Below are positions 63,446 to 64,000 of a stretch of 64,000 nt of DNA, one piece after another. The stretch spans positions 62,001 to 126,000 of the forward strand of contig NZ_FOGG01000007.1 of the NCBI RefSeq assembly GCF_900111155.1. The letters run 5' to 3'. This stretch comes from Pedobacter rhizosphaerae. Lineage in GTDB: Bacteria; Bacteroidota; Bacteroidia; Sphingobacteriales; Sphingobacteriaceae. The notes below the pieces were generated by a model that made no database searches, was not told the origin of the DNA, and saw only the letters and a program-made list of their open reading frames with translations. Both the position numbers and the translations under genes were made by a program. Each line of letters starts with the position of its first letter. Position 1 is the first letter of the stretch.

Positions 63446-64000
63446 TTAAACCAATTCTTTTTCTAAAAGATATTCTGCAATTTGAACAGCGTTTGTTGCT
63501 GCGCCCTTGCGTAAGTTATCGGCAACAATCCAAAGGTTTAAAGCCTTCGGTGCTGACTCATCCCTGCGGATACGTCCAACAAAAACTTCATCTTTTTCGT
63601 GTGCGTCTTTAGGCATCGGATATTTTAAGTTGGCTACATCGTCTACAACGATAATACCTGGTGACTTTTCTAAAATACTACGTACTTCAGCTAAATCGAA
63701 ATCATTTTCAAACTCAATGTTTACTGATTCGGAATGACCTCCCATTACTGGAATTCGAACAGTTGTTGCAGTAACCCTGATAGTCTCATCACTCATGATT
63801 TTATTGGTTTCTTTAACCATTTTCATCTCTTCCTTGGTATATCCGTTTTCTGTGAAAACATCAATATGAGGAAGAACATTTAAATCAATTTCGTACGGAT
63901 AGGCTTTTGGTCCATCAACACCTTTGCGTTCATTCATTAACTGTTCAACAGCTTTTACACCAGTTCCGGTAACCGACTGGTAAGTTGAAACCACTACACG
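63446..64000 (-). CDS. asd: Aspartate-semialdehyde dehydrogenase, C-terminal part (start outside window)
   Basis: The frame runs in from the right edge and shows 185 residues, about the last 55 percent of the enzyme. RVVVSTYQSVTGTGVKAVEQ follows the (unseen) catalytic cysteine region, and PHIDVFTENGYTKEEMKM, ATTVRIPVMGGHSESVNIEF (with the catalytic His) and NLWIVADNLRKGAATNAVQI are all typical. It reduces aspartyl phosphate to the semialdehyde for lysine, methionine and threonine synthesis. Confidence 0.94.
   Translation of the reverse strand, partial: RVVVSTYQSVTGTGVKAVEQLMNERKGVDGPKAYPYEIDLNVLPHIDVFTENGYTKEEMKMVKETNKIMSDETIRVTATTVRIPVMGGHSESVNIEFENDFDLAEVRSILEKSPGIIVVDDVANLKYPMPKDAHEKDEVFVGRIRRDESAPKALNLWIVADNLRKGAATNAVQIAEYLLEKELV

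Overview
The window looks like chromosomal DNA from a Bacteroidota bacterium, most likely Sphingobacteriaceae (Pedobacter-like). The evidence is a Bacteroidetes-type TraJ-TraN conjugation block, an UpxY-like NusG paralogue heading a Wza/Wzc polysaccharide locus, several matches to the Bacteroidetes promoter (TTG about 18 bases before TAnnTTTG), few Shine-Dalgarno sequences, and the family membership of the housekeeping genes. The species is inferred; no rRNA or tRNA gene is present.

Layout. (1) 1-9197, plus strand: the distal part of an integrative conjugative element or integrated plasmid: end of TraJ, TraK, a TraL-like protein, TraM, TraN, a VirD4-type coupling ATPase, an M23 peptidase, an ArdC-type antirestriction protein and several proteins of unknown function. 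It is visibly more GC-rich than what follows and ends about 55 bp from a convergent chromosomal operon. (2) 42869 down to 9253, minus strand: a polysaccharide locus of about 33 kb. It opens with a Wza-like export lipoprotein, a Wzc-like tyrosine kinase and an UpxY-like antiterminator, then a 452-bp gene-free leader. Next come an AsnB-like amidotransferase, an ABC exporter (Wzm/Wzt), 18 known or likely glycosyltransferases, two FkbM methyltransferases, another methyltransferase, an acyltransferase and a Wzy-like polymerase. The end distal to the promoter carries a second-class module: XYAG-like glycosyltransferase, GT2, an exosortase with its Cys/Arg/His triad, and a carbamoyltransferase.

(3) 43245-47390, plus strand, divergent from the polysaccharide operon: seven small tandem genes (one frameshifted). 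Each encodes a signal peptide, a mature domain starting with Gly-Cys and an '[I/V]YT'-like motif, four positionally conserved cysteines, and a C-terminal tripartite tail made of a '(C)P-[L/I]-D-D-Y' motif, one hydrophobic helix and a short basic end. This is the architecture of an exosortase sorting signal. I read the array as the dedicated substrates of the exosortase at the far end of the polysaccharide operon: a secreted, Cys-rich surface-protein family processed by, and perhaps coupled to, the exopolysaccharide machinery. This is the most interesting system in the window.

(4) 47720-64000: ordinary chromosomal genes: an unknown protein, the agmatine-to-putrescine pair aguB and aguA (split by a frameshifted four-helix-bundle gene), fabG, a YafK-like L,D-transpeptidase, a membrane von Willebrand-like protein, a TRIC channel, an FtsB/DivIC protein, enolase, an esterase, an MscS channel, a PBP4-type DacB and the 3' part of asd. 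Intergenic spaces here and around the polysaccharide locus carry several families of short dispersed repeats.
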